The notes beneath the pieces were generated by a model, which saw only the letters and a list, made by a program, of their open reading frames with translations, did not search any database and was not told the origin of the DNA. A stretch of 64,000 nt of DNA, from assembly GCF_017104965.1 (NCBI RefSeq), contig NZ_JAAGPR010000006.1, forward strand, positions 310,001-374,000, read 5' to 3'. This document shows positions 1 to 9,555 of this stretch, in pieces. Numbering within the stretch: position 1 is the first letter of the stretch; each line of letters opens with the position of its first letter. The DNA is from Paraburkholderia sp. Ac-20340 (GTDB taxonomy: Bacteria > Pseudomonadota > Gammaproteobacteria > Burkholderiales > Burkholderiaceae). A program made the position numbers and the translations under genes.

Positions 1-12
1 AACGACCAACTC

Positions 13-2499
13 ATGCAGGAACTGGCTCAATCGATGATGCCTGATACGTCGCCGGCCGCTACGCCGCAGCCCGGCGCGCCGGTCCAGATCGTCACTGAAG
101 CGGGTGACGACAGCGATCCTGTCGAGATGCCCGACACCGAGATCTCCTCGATCCTCGAAAGTCATATCTCGCAATCGCAGAACTGGCTCGGGACCGGCAT
201 CGCCAAAGAGCAGGAAAAGGCGATGCAGTACTACCTCGGGCTACCAGAAGGCGATCTCGCGCCTCCGGATGTCGAGGGCCGTTCGAGCGTCGTCGACACG
301 GTCGTAAGCGATCAGATCGAATGGCTGATGCCATCGCTGATGGAGATTTTCTTCGGATCGAGCCAGCCGGTTAAGTTTTGCCCGCGCAAGCCTGGCGACG
401 AGCAGGGCGCCGAGCAGACGACGCACGTGTGCAACTACGTCGTGCGCGAGCAGAACCCCGGTTTTGAAGTGTTTCTCGACTGGTTCAAGACGGCGCTGCT
501 TTCGAAAATCGGCGTGGCGAAGGCCTGGTGGGAACTCGAAACGACCGCACGCCGCGAAGTGTATTCGGCCATTACCGACGTTCAGCTCGCGATCGTGTCG
601 AACGATCCTAGCGTATCGATCACGAAATGCACCAGCTACGTCGATCCGGCGGCAGAGCGCGCTGCGATGGATCAGTTCAACCAGCAGCAGGCCGCCGTGA
701 CGCAGTGGAACATAGCGCAGCAGCGAGCGCAGGCGATGGGGCAGCCGTGGCCACCGATGCAGCCGTCCGCGCCCGGCATTCCGCCTGCCGGTCCGAACGC
801 TGGGCCGCCGAGCGCGCCGCCGCAACCGCGTCCGATGCAGCCGCCGCCGGCGCCTCAACCAATCGACCTTTCGAAGCTGCCGCAACTGCACGACGTCGTG
901 CTCACGATTTCGCAGAAGGAGGGGCATGTTGCTATCGAAGCTCTGAATCCCGAAGATTTCCTTGTGGCGCAGACATCGCGCCGCATCGGTGACGGATTCT
1001 CGGCGCACCGCATGAAAATGTCGATGTCCGAGTTGCGCGCGAAGGGCTATAAAAACGTCGACGATCTCAGTTCTGATCCCGCTGCCGAGCAGGCGGAGCT
1101 TTCGGGTTTGGCGCAGGCGCGCCAGTCGCTTGAAGATCAGTTCGCGATGCTGACGGAAGATGATGGCAACGGCGACGAATCGCAGCGCAAGATCTGGGTC
1201 TTCGAATGCTATCTGCCGATCGACTGTGACGGCGACGGTATTTCTGAATGGCGCAAGATCACGAAGGCAGGTTCCGTAATCCTCGATAACGAAGTGGTCG
1301 ACGGCCCTCCGTTTGCAGTGCTGTGCCCGATCCGCATTCCTGGCTTGTTGCATGGCCGCTCGATTGCCGATCTCGCCATGCCGATCCAGAAGCTCAAAAC
1401 AGGCATTCTGCGCGGTTTGCAGGACAACATGAACCTGCAGATCAACGGCCGCGATTGGGTGATCGAAAAGGACGTGAATATGTCCGATTACCTGAATTCC
1501 GCGCCCGGGCGCCCGGTTCGCGTGAAAAATCAGAACGCGATCGGTCCGCTGCAAAAGGGGTTGGGCGACTCTGCCGGCGCGTTCAACCTCTTGCAATACG
1601 TCGACACCATGTCGCAGGAGCGCACTGGAGTGACGAAATACAGCCAGGGCCTCGATTCAGACACGCTGAACCATACGGCGACCGGCATCGAGAACATCAC
1701 GCAGCGCGCCGATCTGCGCGTGAAGCTGATCGCGCGCACGTTCGCAGAAACTGGTGTGAAGGATCTGTTCCGGCTGATCCAGAAGCTGCTCGCGAATTAC
1801 CAAGACAAGAACATGGTATTCCAGCTTAATGGGAACTGGGTAGACGTTGATCCGCGCGTATGGCGCAATCAATACGGTATGTCAGTAACGGTTGGCACAG
1901 GAACCGGCGACACTGGCAAGCGCGTTGCGCAGCTCACTAATCTGCTGGGTGTGCAGATGCAAGCCGCGCAGAATCCCGATCCGACGATCAAGAGCACCGT
2001 CACCGCGGGAAACATCTACAAGACGCAGACGGAACTCGTGCACGCGCTGCAACTCGGTGATCCGTCGCAGTTCTTTTCTCAGCCGCATGCGCCCGCGCCA
2101 CAGCCTCCTGCTCCTGATCCCAGTCAAGCTATTGTCCAAGGCCAGATTGCGATCGAAACGACGAAAGCCAGGCTGCAGCAGGAAACGGACGCCGCAAAGC
2201 TTGCCCAGCAAGAGCGGTCCGATGTTCGCGATGCGCAGCTCAAGGCGTCTCTTGAGACGCAGCACGAGCAATTGCTCGATGCGCGAGAGCGCGACCAGGC
2301 CACGCAGAATCTGGCGTGGCAGCGTGAACAGTTTTACGCGAATCTCGCTGTCAATCGTGAAAAAGCAGCGTTTGCCGGAAAGGTCACTGACCCTGCCGTT
2401 GAGCGCTCGATGAATGATTCGATCCAGTCGGATATTCACTCGGAAGAGCAATCGGCTATTGATCGCGAATATCAGATCGCCCAGCAGTTGATGCGCTAA
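13..2499 (+). CDS. Phage portal protein
   Basis: Portal subunit that forms the dodecameric ring at one capsid vertex, through which DNA is packaged and ejected. The product is about 828 residues, in the size range of P22-type podovirus portals, and resembles that family in its central region (about residues 390-640). A proline/glutamine-rich insert lies near residues 235-290. The C-terminal 130 residues are rich in Gln, Glu, Lys and Ala and probably form the helical barrel or a coiled coil. The reading frame stays open to the left edge of the window, so the true start may be upstream; an internal ATG pair at 34-39 is another possible start. The next gene is the scaffold, the usual podovirus order. 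Confidence 0.85.
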   Translation: MQELAQSMMPDTSPAATPQPGAPVQIVTEAGDDSDPVEMPDTEISSILESHISQSQNWLGTGIAKEQEKAMQYYLGLPEGDLAPPDVEGRSSVVDTVVSDQIEWLMPSLMEIFFGSSQPVKFCPRKPGDEQGAEQTTHVCNYVVREQNPGFEVFLDWFKTALLSKIGVAKAWWELETTARREVYSAITDVQLAIVSNDPSVSITKCTSYVDPAAERAAMDQFNQQQAAVTQWNIAQQRAQAMGQPWPPMQPSAPGIPPAGPNAGPPSAPPQPRPMQPPPAPQPIDLSKLPQLHDVVLTISQKEGHVAIEALNPEDFLVAQTSRRIGDGFSAHRMKMSMSELRAKGYKNVDDLSSDPAAEQAELSGLAQARQSLEDQFAMLTEDDGNGDESQRKIWVFECYLPIDCDGDGISEWRKITKAGSVILDNEVVDGPPFAVLCPIRIPGLLHGRSIADLAMPIQKLKTGILRGLQDNMNLQINGRDWVIEKDVNMSDYLNSAPGRPVRVKNQNAIGPLQKGLGDSAGAFNLLQYVDTMSQERTGVTKYSQGLDSDTLNHTATGIENITQRADLRVKLIARTFAETGVKDLFRLIQKLLANYQDKNMVFQLNGNWVDVDPRVWRNQYGMSVTVGTGTGDTGKRVAQLTNLLGVQMQAAQNPDPTIKSTVTAGNIYKTQTELVHALQLGDPSQFFSQPHAPAPQPPAPDPSQAIVQGQIAIETTKARLQQETDAAKLAQQERSDVRDAQLKASLETQHEQLLDARERDQATQNLAWQREQFYANLAVNREKAAFAGKVTDPAVERSMNDSIQSDIHSEEQSAIDREYQIAQQLMR

Positions 2500-2545
2500 T
2501 GGTGAAGGAATATTCTCCCTTGCAAATCGTGATTGGAGTTTGCCC

Positions 2546-3541
2546 GTGAAACTTTCGAAGCTGCTGATGCGCCTTTTGATGGCGTTTCCTTTTCATCACA
2601 TCGTCGACGGCGAAGGCGGCGGCGGTGATGCGCGATCGGATCTCGAATCGTTGATCGTGGACCGCGACGGCGGCGAAGAAGAGGGCGGCAGCGATCCGGA
2701 AGGCGCAGCCGGTAGCGATCCGAACGAACTCAATCTCGACGATCCTTCGTTGGACGATAACGCCGAGGTAGTCAACGATCCCGACGGCACCGATCCGGTG
2801 TTCGAAATTCCGGTCGGCGATGGGAAGACGATCACGAAAACGCAATCGGAACTGATTGCAGAGGCATCGAAATATCACGGTGCCGAGAAGAAGTTTGCAG
2901 AAGCCGCGGCTATCCGCAAGGACGCCGAGGCGAAGCTACAGCAGGTTCCCGAACGGGAAAAGCAGTTGGGTGTGGTGCTTGAACACTACATCCGGGAGCA
3001 CCAGGCTTTTCTGGCCTCGCAACAGCCAAACTGGGAAGCTCTCCTCGCCCAAGACCCGGCGCAGTATGTCCGGGTCCGGCATGAGTGGGAGCAACGCCAG
3101 CAGCAGATTGCGCAGGCTCAGCAGATCCAGGCGACTCTCAACAAGCGCAATGCAGACGCAGATGCGGCAAACCTCCACGGACGTCTCGAACAGGCGAAAG
3201 CCAAAATCATCGAGGCCATCCCTGAATGGACGGACCCGGCAAAGGCGACGGAAGGCGCTCAAGCGGTGGCTGCATACCTCGAATCTCAAGGGATTCCGAA
3301 GGAAATGCAGGCCCAGATGGACACGGCCGAGGTGTTCCTCATCGCTCGAAAGGCGATGATGTTCGATCAGGCTTTGGCCCGTCAAAAAGCGGCTCGTGAA
3401 GGCGTTAAGCAGCCTCCGCGAGTCGAGCGACCGGGATCGCGTCAACCCGCTCCGAATCGCAACCAATTGGCTCGCGCCAATGCGACGAAGACGTTTAACG
3501 CAGATCCCTCCGTGAAGAATCTGGCCGCGCTCCTCGAGTAA
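2546..3541 (+). CDS. Capsid scaffolding protein
   Basis: Probable internal scaffold that directs capsid assembly and is then lost. The GTG at 2546 is chosen because GGAG at 2535-2538 lies seven bases upstream; the TTG at 2540 is too close to it. The product is 331 residues: a short hydrophobic N-terminus (K-L-S-K-L-L-M-R-L-L-M-A-F-P), an acidic low-complexity stretch to about residue 90, then a long Glu/Gln/Ala-rich helical region and a basic C-terminal tail. An acidic start, a coiled-coil middle and a basic capsid-binding tail are usual for scaffolds, and the gene lies between portal and capsid. The role is inferred from this layout; no catalytic motif is seen. Confidence 0.75.
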   Translation: MKLSKLLMRLLMAFPFHHIVDGEGGGGDARSDLESLIVDRDGGEEEGGSDPEGAAGSDPNELNLDDPSLDDNAEVVNDPDGTDPVFEIPVGDGKTITKTQSELIAEASKYHGAEKKFAEAAAIRKDAEAKLQQVPEREKQLGVVLEHYIREHQAFLASQQPNWEALLAQDPAQYVRVRHEWEQRQQQIAQAQQIQATLNKRNADADAANLHGRLEQAKAKIIEAIPEWTDPAKATEGAQAVAAYLESQGIPKEMQAQMDTAEVFLIARKAMMFDQALARQKAAREGVKQPPRVERPGSRQPAPNRNQLARANATKTFNADPSVKNLAALLE

Positions 3542-3574
3542 GGACGCAGGCCTCTTTGTCATAGGAGCGAGCAA

Positions 3575-4531
3575 ATGCCCGCGAATACCGTCACGACCTA
3601 CTCGACCGTAGGTAACCGCGAAGACCTTATCGACAAGGTCTTCATGATTTCGCCGTCCGATACGCCGTTCACGTCGGCGATCGACAAGGTGGACGCCGAC
3701 GCCGTGCTGCACGAGTGGCAGACCGACGCGCTGCGCGCCCCGAACGGCTCGAATGCGGCTGTCGAAGGTGCGGATGCGTCCTATTCGGCACAGAACCCGA
3801 CCGTGCGCATCGGCAATCGCTGCCAGATCGTGCAGGACACGTTCAGTGTTTCGGGCACGCAGGAAGCAGTGAAGAAGGCCGGCCCGAAGGAAATCGCCCG
3901 TCTGTCTGCAAAGAAGATGGTCGAGCTGAAGAAGGACATCGAAGCGGCGGCAATCACGAATGCCACGGCTGTTGTCGGCTCGGCAACCGTTGCGCGCACG
4001 ATGCGCGGCCTGAAAGGTTGGATTGCGACCAACTTCTACGGCGGCACCGGTTCGGCTGCGCCGGTTCCGAGCACGAATACCGCGCCGGTAGCGGGCACCA
4101 ATCGCGCATGGGCGGAAACGATCCTCAAGCAGATGCTGCTCGGTGCATACACGCAGGGCGGCAACGTCTCGCAGGTGCATATCCGCCCGGCAGACAAACA
4201 GGTGTCGTCGACCTTCCAGGGCAATGCAACCCGTCAGGTGGAAGTCACCGGTTCGGGCAAGCAAGCCGTGCTGAATACCGCCTACGCAGTTTACGCAGGC
4301 GACTTCGGGAACGTGTCGATGATCCCGAACCGCGTGATGTCGGGCATCGCGACGCCCGATAACGCCGCCTACGCGGTCGACACGGATCTGTGGGCTCTCG
4401 CAACGCTTCGCCCGTTCGACAAGGAAGAACTGGCCAAGACGGGCGACGCGCGCAATTTCCAGATCACCTGGGAAGGCACGCTCGAAGCTCGTAACGAAGC
4501 GAGCTCGGCACAGGGCCGCGACCTGTCGTAA
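3575..4531 (+). CDS. Major capsid protein (SU10/DUF5309-like)
   Basis: Main shell protein, 318 residues. The N-terminal block with N-R-E-D-L-I-D-K-V-F-M-I-S-P-S-D-T-P-F is typical of the DUF5309 / SU10-type HK97-fold capsid family, followed by the E-loop region (about residues 45-90), a long alpha-helical stretch near residues 100-125 and the P-domain. AGGAG seven bases before the ATG gives a strong ribosome binding site, as expected for the most abundant virion protein. A hairpin follows the stop codon and may limit read-through into later genes. Confidence 0.9.
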   Translation: MPANTVTTYSTVGNREDLIDKVFMISPSDTPFTSAIDKVDADAVLHEWQTDALRAPNGSNAAVEGADASYSAQNPTVRIGNRCQIVQDTFSVSGTQEAVKKAGPKEIARLSAKKMVELKKDIEAAAITNATAVVGSATVARTMRGLKGWIATNFYGGTGSAAPVPSTNTAPVAGTNRAWAETILKQMLLGAYTQGGNVSQVHIRPADKQVSSTFQGNATRQVEVTGSGKQAVLNTAYAVYAGDFGNVSMIPNRVMSGIATPDNAAYAVDTDLWALATLRPFDKEELAKTGDARNFQITWEGTLEARNEASSAQGRDLS

Positions 4532-4537
4532 TACCCC

Positions 4538-4572
4538 GCGCCGCCGCCAATAAGTGGGCGGCGCTCACTTTT
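4538..4572 (+). terminator. Hairpin after capsid gene, probable partial terminator
   Basis: GCGCCGCC at 4538-4545 pairs with GGCGGCGC at 4557-4564 (8 bp, 11-base loop), followed by TCACTTTTCT. A second small hairpin, CTAC..CGC / GCG..GTAG, lies at about 4573-4590. The T-run is imperfect, so partial termination or mRNA-end protection is more likely than full stop. Confidence 0.5.
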
Positions 4573-4609
4573 CTACTCGCTTGCGGGTAGTAGTCCTCAG
4601 GAAAATATC

Positions 4610-5137
4610 ATGCGAATCAAGCTTCTCAGTCTGCTGATGGCCGCCGCGTTCCCGATGCGTATGGCCGATGACGCTCCGGCTGCTGCACCGGTTGACGAGG
4701 GAAACGCTGCTGGTGGTGTCTCATCGGTCGAACAGCCGACGGGCGAGACACCTGCGGCCGTTGTGCCGGACTTGAGCGCCGCAGGTGAGCCGGGAAACGA
4801 TTCTGCGTCTGCACCCGCAGCCCCGGCGGATGCGTCGGTCGCTCCGATTGTTGGTGGCGAAGCTGACGCGCCCGAGGTCGCGCCTGAATCGGGGGAAGGC
4901 TCTGCATCGCCTGCGGCTGTCGAATCCGCAAGCGGCACCTTGTCGTCTGCTTCGAATGCATTGCCCGGCGACGTCATTCCGGCAGCCAATGCTTCCGGCG
5001 CGCTGGATGATGGAGATGCATCGGCGCCCGATCACAAGAGCATTCTCGAAACGCTTCTCGGCGATCTCGAAGGCATCGTGCACATGGCGAAGTCGGAGAT
5101 CATCGCCGTGATCGATCGCGCCAAGGCGCTTCTGTAA
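4610..5137 (+). CDS. Ala/Pro-rich phage structural protein, unknown
   Basis: 175 residues with no family recognised. The N-terminus (M-R-I-K-L-L-S-L-L-M-A-A-A-F-P) looks like that of the scaffold gene two genes upstream. The middle (residues 20-140) is low-complexity Ala, Pro, Glu, Ser and Gly and is probably disordered. The last 35 residues form an amphipathic helix (I-L-E-T-L-L-G-D-L-E-G-I-V onward). AGGA precedes the ATG. Its place straight after the capsid gene suggests a head-associated or decoration protein, but this is inference only. Confidence 0.6.
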   Translation: MRIKLLSLLMAAAFPMRMADDAPAAAPVDEGNAAGGVSSVEQPTGETPAAVVPDLSAAGEPGNDSASAPAAPADASVAPIVGGEADAPEVAPESGEGSASPAAVESASGTLSSASNALPGDVIPAANASGALDDGDASAPDHKSILETLLGDLEGIVHMAKSEIIAVIDRAKALL

Positions 5138-5149
5138 GGGCTGCGCGGC

Positions 5150-5440
5150 ATGTACTCGACGACCGAATTCATCTCGAACCCGGACAAGGAAGAAACGGTC
5201 GTCGTGCACACCGCGCGTTTCGACGGCCTGCTCGACCATAACGCCGAGCTGCGCGCCACGCAGCAGTTCGGCGATAAGGACATGCGCCATGTGGCGAATA
5301 TCCCGGGCATCGTGATCGAGGACTACTGCATCCGCCGCGGCGTTTCGTGGCGCGAATTCTTTCAAGACCCGAAACACATCAAGGCGATCTGCAACGATCC
5401 AACCTTCGCGTACTTCCGTGTCGCACCTGGAAAGGTCTGA
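5150..5440 (+). CDS. Conserved small phage head protein, unknown
   Basis: 96 residues, soluble, mixed alpha/beta composition with no signal peptide or membrane segment. It lies 12 bases after the previous stop in the head gene block, so it is co-expressed with capsid genes. Nothing in the sequence gives a function. The even codon use and the tight spacing support a real gene. It could be a minor head or head-completion protein. Confidence 0.6.
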   Translation: MYSTTEFISNPDKEETVVVHTARFDGLLDHNAELRATQQFGDKDMRHVANIPGIVIEDYCIRRGVSWREFFQDPKHIKAICNDPTFAYFRVAPGKV

Positions 5441-5507
5441 CGCGGTTTTTTGCGATCAAGTCGACGCGTTGCCGCTTGATCGCTGAAGTCGATTGCATGA
5501 GGTAGCA

Positions 5508-6221
5508 ATGGGAATTCTTGATGCACTTGCTGGGGGCGCAACGCGCGGCTACACAGCCGACGTTCTCGGCACACCTGTCGATCTGTCGGCAGATGCGATC
5601 AACGGGCTCACGTCGGCGTTGGGCCAGTTCACGCCGGTAGGCTTTCCGCAAATCACTGATCCCGTCGGTGGTTCTGCGTGGATTGCTCAGCGCATGCGTG
5701 ATGCAGGGTTGCTTTCCGACCAGCCGGGCACCGCCGGCGACGCGCTGGGCGGCTTGATTCCGCTGCTGGCCGGCCCGGTGAAGCCCGGCGCGCTCGCTGA
5801 TGCGCGCACGCTGCTCGAGGCGCTTCAGAGCGGCCAGCGCGCGAAGCCCATCGAACTTGGATCGTTGACTGCGGATCAGTTGCAGGCGATCAACGATGCG
5901 CGGGGTCGACTCGGGCAGCCGCAATTCACGTCGCCCGACGTGTTTTATAAAGGGACGCACCACTACAACAGCCGCGTCACTGATCAGGACCCGCCATACA
6001 GCATCGACGACATGCTCCAGCAGATCCAGAGCGGTCTGTCCGATCAATCGGTAGTGGTGAATGGCGGTCGCAGTCCGGTGTTGCAGAACCCGAATGCGCG
6101 GGTGAACGAAAGTGGGGTGCCAGTGAACGACGCGGCTGTGTTGAACAGCAGTCCGTCCGGAAAGCCCGAGCTTTTCTCGGTGATTCCCCGCGGTGACGGC
6201 CGCAAAAAGAAAGGGCCCTGA
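5508..6221 (+). CDS. Phage protein with possible PBECR-type nuclease C-terminus
   Basis: 237 residues. The ATG at 5508 is chosen because GAGG at 5499-5502 is correctly spaced; a TTG at 5493 is in frame but has no such site. The first 130 residues (glycine/alanine-rich, M-G-I-L-D-A-L-A-G-G) resemble N-termini of phage internal proteins. The C-terminal 90 residues contain Y-K-G-T-H-H-Y-N-S-R-V, then a helix, then P-E-L-F-S-V-I-P-R-G-D. From memory, that layout is seen in phage-borne barnase/EndoU/ColicinE5/RelE-like (PBECR) domains, but I cannot confirm the match here. If correct, the conserved His, Arg and Ser would form a ribonuclease site in a protein carried in or near the virion. Confidence 0.5.
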   Translation: MGILDALAGGATRGYTADVLGTPVDLSADAINGLTSALGQFTPVGFPQITDPVGGSAWIAQRMRDAGLLSDQPGTAGDALGGLIPLLAGPVKPGALADARTLLEALQSGQRAKPIELGSLTADQLQAINDARGRLGQPQFTSPDVFYKGTHHYNSRVTDQDPPYSIDDMLQQIQSGLSDQSVVVNGGRSPVLQNPNARVNESGVPVNDAAVLNSSPSGKPELFSVIPRGDGRKKKGP

Positions 6222-6325
6222 CTGTGCCCGGGGATCGTCCAGATCTACCCGTTTCCGGGCGCTGGAGCCAGCTTTCGCCAGCCTCCGGGTGTCTACACAG
6301 TAGGGCCGAACTTGGAGTATAGCAA

Positions 6326-6904
6326 ATGGCTCTTCAGTCGTTCACGGATTTGCAGGCTTCGATGGGTCGGTGGCTCAAGCGCCCCGACCTGCAGGCGCTC
6401 TTTCCCGACTTCATTACGCTTGCGGAGCAGAATTTCGACCGCAAGATCAAGACGCGCTCGCGCCGCGCGCGCTACTCGATCACGCCGACGACGAATCGCG
6501 TCGCACTGCCGAGCGATTGGGGGCGCGTCATTGCGGCGGATTTCAACTCGAAGCCGCTGGACTTCTTCCCGGCCTCGTCTGACCCGCGGATGATCACGTT
6601 CGGCTATCAGATCAAGGGTGATTCGCTCATCCTCACGGTTCCGCAGCTCGGCCAGCGTCTTGACCTGCACTATTACGTGCTGATCGAACCGCTATCGACG
6701 ACCAACGCATCGAACTGGCTGCTTGAAGACGCGCCCGACATCTACCTCTGGGGCGCGCTGGCCGAGGCGGCTGATTACATCCGCGACGACGCAAACCAGC
6801 AGAAATGGCTCGCGCGACGCGACCAGGCAATCAGCGATTTCGTCGACGATGACGCCGAAGCCAAGACGCCGGAAGATCAGCCACTCAACATGCGGGCAAC
6901 GTAA
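6326..6904 (+). CDS. Head-tail adaptor protein (P22 gp4-like)
   Basis: 192 residues, mostly helical. It matches the podovirus adaptor layout: an N-terminal helix ([12 protein letters not shown]), a lysine/arginine-rich beta part near residues 35-60, and a C-terminal helical bundle with [19 protein letters not shown], typical of gp4-like adaptors that bind the portal ring. The stop overlaps the next ATG by one base (TAATG), so the two are translationally coupled. The 104 bases before it hold no supported gene. Confidence 0.75.
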   Translation: MALQSFTDLQASMGRWLKRPDLQALFPDFITLAEQNFDRKIKTRSRRARYSITPTTNRVALPSDWGRVIAADFNSKPLDFFPASSDPRMITFGYQIKGDSLILTVPQLGQRLDLHYYVLIEPLSTTNASNWLLEDAPDIYLWGALAEAADYIRDDANQQKWLARRDQAISDFVDDDAEAKTPEDQPLNMRAT

Positions 6905-8829
6905 TGCCATCGACGATCCCTTTCACTGGCTTCACGCCGAGTGTTGACCCCACCACGCCGGGCGCGGTGCTCGACTGCATGAACATGGTCCCGACGTTGC
7001 GCGGCATGAAGGCCGCGCCGACGCCGTCGCCGCTGGGTAATGCTCCTTTTCCCGATGCGGTGACTGGCGCGGCCACATGCGAACTGCTTTCGGGCAGCTA
7101 TCGCACGATTGCGGGCACGGCGACGAAGCTTTTCGAGGTCGTCGGCCCTGAGCAAAACGACGTATCAGGTATGGCCTATTCAGGCGGCGCGAATCGCTGG
7201 CGCTTTTGCCAATTCGGCAACGCAACGATTGCGTCAAATGGCGCCGATCCGATTCAAGAATCGATTTCGAGTGGCGATTTCACGCCGATCGGCTCGGTTC
7301 AAAGCGTGGCAGTGACGGCTGCCGGGACGGGATATTTCACGGCGCCGGCGGTTGCATTCTCTGGAGGCGCCGGCAGCGGCGCGGCCGGTACCGCAACGCT
7401 GTCGGGCGGCGGCACAGTCGGATCGATCAGCATCACAGCCGGTGGCAGCGGGTACACGAGCGCGCCGACCGTCACCTTGACTGGCGGTGGCGGAACTGGG
7501 GCAACCGCGACTGCGACCATCAGCGGCGGCGCAGTGACGGGCGTGACGGTGACCAACGCAGGTAGCGGATACACGAGCGCTCCGACGGTGGCATTCACTG
7601 GTGGTGCTGGGACGGGCGCGGCGGCAACTGCAAAGGGCGGCGGCAACGTCGCATCGGTGTCTGTAACCGCGCCTGGCAATGGTTACACCGGTGCAGCGAC
7701 CGTGACATTGAGCGGCGGCGGCGGTGCTGGGGCGACGGCTACCGCAACCATGAATCTCGCGCCGGCCGCGTCGATCGTCGAGACGACGCAAGGCTTCGTT
7801 TTTGCGTTCGATACGACCGATTCTTCGATGGGGCACCGCCCGAATGGCTGGTGGTGCAGCGCGATCTACAACCAGGAAGACTGGATCGCGAATATCGCGA
7901 CGCAATGCGCCTACGGAGTCATTATCGACACGCCCGGGAAAATCACGGCGGGGCGCGCGCTCGGAACGAATATCGTCGTCTACAAGAAAGATTCGATGTT
8001 CTACGGGAATTATCAGGGCGGTTCAGTTATCTGGGGGTTCCAGCAGATCTCGCCGGTGGTGGGAACGCCTTGTCAGGAAGCGGTCGTTGCGATCGGCACC
8101 CGTCATGTTTTTCTCGGCAGCGACGCGCAGGTATATGACTATGACGGCTCGGCAGTTCAACCGATCGGCGACGAAGTAAAAGACTGGCTTTATGCGAACT
8201 GGTCGCAGATCTATCGCGATCGCATCGAGAGCTACCACGACAAGGAAAATTCCCTTGTTTATTGGTATTTCGTGTCGAGCAACGCGAGCACGCCAGCCCC
8301 GGATAAATGCCTCGTGCTCAACTATCGAACCGGCAAGTTTGGCCGGGCCGATGCTCAGGTGGAAGCCGCTGTCGTCTACATTTCTGGCCAGATCACATGG
8401 GATTCGGTGGGCTCTTTGCCGAACGTGACGACGTGGGACACGCTGCCGGCGGTGCCGTATAACAGTTCGTTCTGGAGTCAGGCGAGCGAGATCCCGGCGA
8501 TTGTCGACACATCGCACACCATTCAGTCCCTGAGCGGTGTTTCGGAAAATAGCTCGCTCACGAGCGGCTGGTTTGGCGATGACAGCAACTACATGTTTGT
8601 GTCTGGCGTAGTTCCTCGCTTCGCTGCTGTACCGTCGACGTGCAAGGGCAGCGCGCAGTCACTTTCGCAACTGGGCGCCACACCATCCGCGCAGATCCTG
8701 GGCGACATGTACGACGGCGAGCTGCCGGCTGATTTCAGCGCACGGTACGCGCAGATCACGCTGAATTTCACGGGAAATCATGAGATTTTGGGCGCTGTGC
8801 CCAAGATCCAGAGCGCAGGGAGCATCTGA
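6904..8829 (+). CDS. Tail hub / DNA-stabilisation protein (P22 gp10-like) with Gly-rich repeats
   Basis: 641 residues. The region after residue 290 ([12 protein letters not shown] onwards) resembles tail hub proteins that plug the portal in short-tailed phages, with a beta-propeller-like series of segments. Residues about 130-285 are an insertion of four or five repeats of about 32-39 residues, each holding a variant of [10 protein letters not shown] followed by T-G-G-G-G-T-G-A. Such repeats are beta-rich and common in phage surface and adhesin proteins. The repeats may extend from the hub as a decoration or receptor-binding element. Confidence 0.7.
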   Translation: MPSTIPFTGFTPSVDPTTPGAVLDCMNMVPTLRGMKAAPTPSPLGNAPFPDAVTGAATCELLSGSYRTIAGTATKLFEVVGPEQNDVSGMAYSGGANRWRFCQFGNATIASNGADPIQESISSGDFTPIGSVQSVAVTAAGTGYFTAPAVAFSGGAGSGAAGTATLSGGGTVGSISITAGGSGYTSAPTVTLTGGGGTGATATATISGGAVTGVTVTNAGSGYTSAPTVAFTGGAGTGAAATAKGGGNVASVSVTAPGNGYTGAATVTLSGGGGAGATATATMNLAPAASIVETTQGFVFAFDTTDSSMGHRPNGWWCSAIYNQEDWIANIATQCAYGVIIDTPGKITAGRALGTNIVVYKKDSMFYGNYQGGSVIWGFQQISPVVGTPCQEAVVAIGTRHVFLGSDAQVYDYDGSAVQPIGDEVKDWLYANWSQIYRDRIESYHDKENSLVYWYFVSSNASTPAPDKCLVLNYRTGKFGRADAQVEAAVVYISGQITWDSVGSLPNVTTWDTLPAVPYNSSFWSQASEIPAIVDTSHTIQSLSGVSENSSLTSGWFGDDSNYMFVSGVVPRFAAVPSTCKGSAQSLSQLGATPSAQILGDMYDGELPADFSARYAQITLNFTGNHEILGAVPKIQSAGSI

Positions 8830-8830
8830 C

Positions 8831-9151
8831 ATGGCTCGTTTGTCACCGATCAATCTCGGTTCGCCCGGCACGATCAGCGCACTGGTCGCGGCGCTCAAGC
8901 GCGCGCTCGATCCCATCATCCTGCAACTCAACGACCTCGGAGACGGGAAAGCCGTAGCCGTTAGCAACGCGATGGCGGCGCCGCCGGCCTCGGGGTCGAC
9001 GACGACGTATGCAGTCGGTGACGTGATCAAGAACAGCGTCCCCGCCGAACTCGGCGCCGTCGGCGCGAAATACATCATCACCGGCTGGATCTGCGTTGCG
9101 GCCGGAACGCCTGGAGTGTGGAAAGAATGTCGAGTACTGACCGGAAGCTGA
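8831..9151 (+). CDS. Small tail-associated phage protein
   Basis: 106 residues. The ATG at 8831 follows the upstream stop by one base. The C-terminal half (G-D-V-I-K-N-S-V-P through G-W-I-C-V-A-A-G-T-P-G-V-W) is a beta-rich module that I recall from many phage structural proteins just before a short C-terminal R-V-L-T-G tail. It overlaps the next gene by 25 bases, so both lie in one translational unit. The role is unknown; a tail or fibre-attachment part is the likeliest. Confidence 0.6.
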   Translation: MARLSPINLGSPGTISALVAALKRALDPIILQLNDLGDGKAVAVSNAMAAPPASGSTTTYAVGDVIKNSVPAELGAVGAKYIITGWICVAAGTPGVWKECRVLTGS

Positions 9152-9555
9152 CCGCAATCCCGCCGGCCGATCTCGCGCGCGTATGGCCGACGATCCGCTC
9201 CGAAGTCGCGTCTGTCGAAGCGCCAGAAGGGCTCATTCCTGAAGATGTGTACGCGTCGTGCCGCGCTAACGAGGCGACACTATTCCTATTGCATGTGGCG
9301 GGCCAGCGCATCGGCTGGATGGTGCTTCGGATGATCGGGCGCGATCTGCATATCTGGCTGCTCTACGCGGAACCCGGCTTCGATCCGATGAGCATTTTTC
9401 GGGATGATCTAATGGCAGTCGCGCGCGGAGCGACGCCATATCCCGCGCTGAAACTCACGTTCGGATCGACACGGCGCGGCTGGGCGCGAGTGGCGCCGCA
9501 GCATGGCTTCAGGGTGCGCCACACCACATACGAATGCGACGTCGATTCCTTGTAA
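9127..9555 (+). CDS. Phage GNAT-like protein (T7 gp13-type?)
   Basis: 142 residues. The strand-helix order, with L-F-L-L-H-V-A-G-Q-R-I-G-W-M-V-L-R followed by L-H-I-W-L-L-Y and a C-terminal G-F-R-V-R-H-T-T-Y-E-C-D, fits a GNAT N-acetyltransferase fold. T7-like and other podophages carry a similar protein near their ejection genes (T7 gp13), needed in virion assembly rather than as a proven enzyme. A canonical acetyl-CoA loop is not obvious. The ATG at 9127 is preferred to the GTG at 9118; it lies inside the end of the upstream gene. Confidence 0.5.
   Translation: MSSTDRKLTAIPPADLARVWPTIRSEVASVEAPEGLIPEDVYASCRANEATLFLLHVAGQRIGWMVLRMIGRDLHIWLLYAEPGFDPMSIFRDDLMAVARGATPYPALKLTFGSTRRGWARVAPQHGFRVRHTTYECDVDSL

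Noticed and set aside
241-1596. A 451-codon minus-strand open frame in the portal gene
   Set aside because: Shadow of the portal frame; no ribosome binding site or domain.
6224-6322. A 32-codon GTG frame between phage genes
   Set aside because: No ribosome binding site and no conserved features.
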